5,418 nucleotides of DNA from an uncultured Acidimicrobiaceae bacterium (GTDB taxonomy: Bacteria > Actinomycetota > Acidimicrobiia > Acidimicrobiales > RAAP-2), in the NCBI GenBank assembly GCA_937894805.1, contig CALAYR010000056.1, positions 1-5,418 of the forward strand, written 5' to 3'. The translations under genes and the position numbers were made by a program. Of the stretch, positions 5,385-5,418 are shown piece after piece. The notes beneath the pieces were generated by a model. The model saw nothing but the letters and a program-made list of their open reading frames with translations. It had not been told where the DNA came from and made no database searches. Within the stretch, counting starts at the first letter, position 1; every line of letters begins with the position of its first letter.

Positions 5385-5418
5385 AGATCGGAAGAGCACA
5401 CGTCTGAACTCCAGTCAC
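5385..5418 (+). other. Illumina TruSeq read-through adapter (synthetic contamination)
   Basis: The last 34 bases begin AGATCGGAAGAGCACACG and end CCAGTCAC, exactly the adapter read after the 3' end of a short insert. Base 5385 (A) may be the A-tail of library preparation. The rmlC frame reads on into it by chance, giving false C-terminal residues. Confidence 0.98.

Noticed and set aside
5385..5418. RmlC C-terminal residues encoded after 5385.
   Set aside because: That DNA is adapter, so the residues are not part of the protein.
1..5418. A mobile element, CRISPR array, tRNA or defence system.
   Set aside because: No direct-repeat array, transposase, integrase, tRNA-like cloverleaf or terminal inverted repeats were seen; the genes are ordinary metabolism and surface functions.

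Overview
This window is not one continuous piece of a genome. Both ends are Illumina library adapter: bases 1-50 are a P5/i5 adapter arm with an 8-base index, and bases 5385-5418 are the TruSeq read-through adapter. Between them, two unrelated inserts appear to be joined near 1036-1050. Together this points to an assembled environmental or metagenomic contig built from untrimmed reads, with at least one chimeric join.

Region A (51 to about 1046, minus strand) is an open reading frame of about 330 codons with no start or stop. It is rich in Gly, Thr, Ser, Asn and Val and carries repeats of the autotransporter-associated beta-strand (PATR) type. Such giant surface proteins are common in Verrucomicrobiota and some Planctomycetota and proteobacteria, so the donor is probably a Gram-negative-type cell.

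Region B (about 1042 to 5384) looks actinobacterial. The evidence is a sigma-factor tail next to a membrane-anchored secreted protein beginning with a 'DRLRAANP' motif, GTG and TTG starts, two genes with a -10-like hexamer exactly 6 bases before the start codon (the layout of leaderless mRNAs), and moderately high GC. A compact, perhaps aquatic, actinomycete is a reasonable guess but is not proven. In order it holds: the last 47 residues of an ECF-type sigma factor; a 416-residue cysteine-free single-pass protein, possibly its regulator; an enoyl-CoA hydratase/isomerase-family protein of the delta3-delta2 isomerase type; convergent to that, rmlA; and, divergent from rmlA, an rmlB-rmlC pair.

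RmlA, RmlB and RmlC carry out the first three of four steps from glucose-1-phosphate to dTDP-L-rhamnose, a cell-surface sugar donor. rmlB has a single in-frame TGA where the family has Cys, most simply a base error or a recent mutation. rmlC is cut by the adapter, so rmlD is not visible. I found no RNA gene, CRISPR array, insertion sequence or convincing novel system. The notable points are the artefactual joins, the rmlB stop codon, the leaderless-type promoters and the very tight gene packing.
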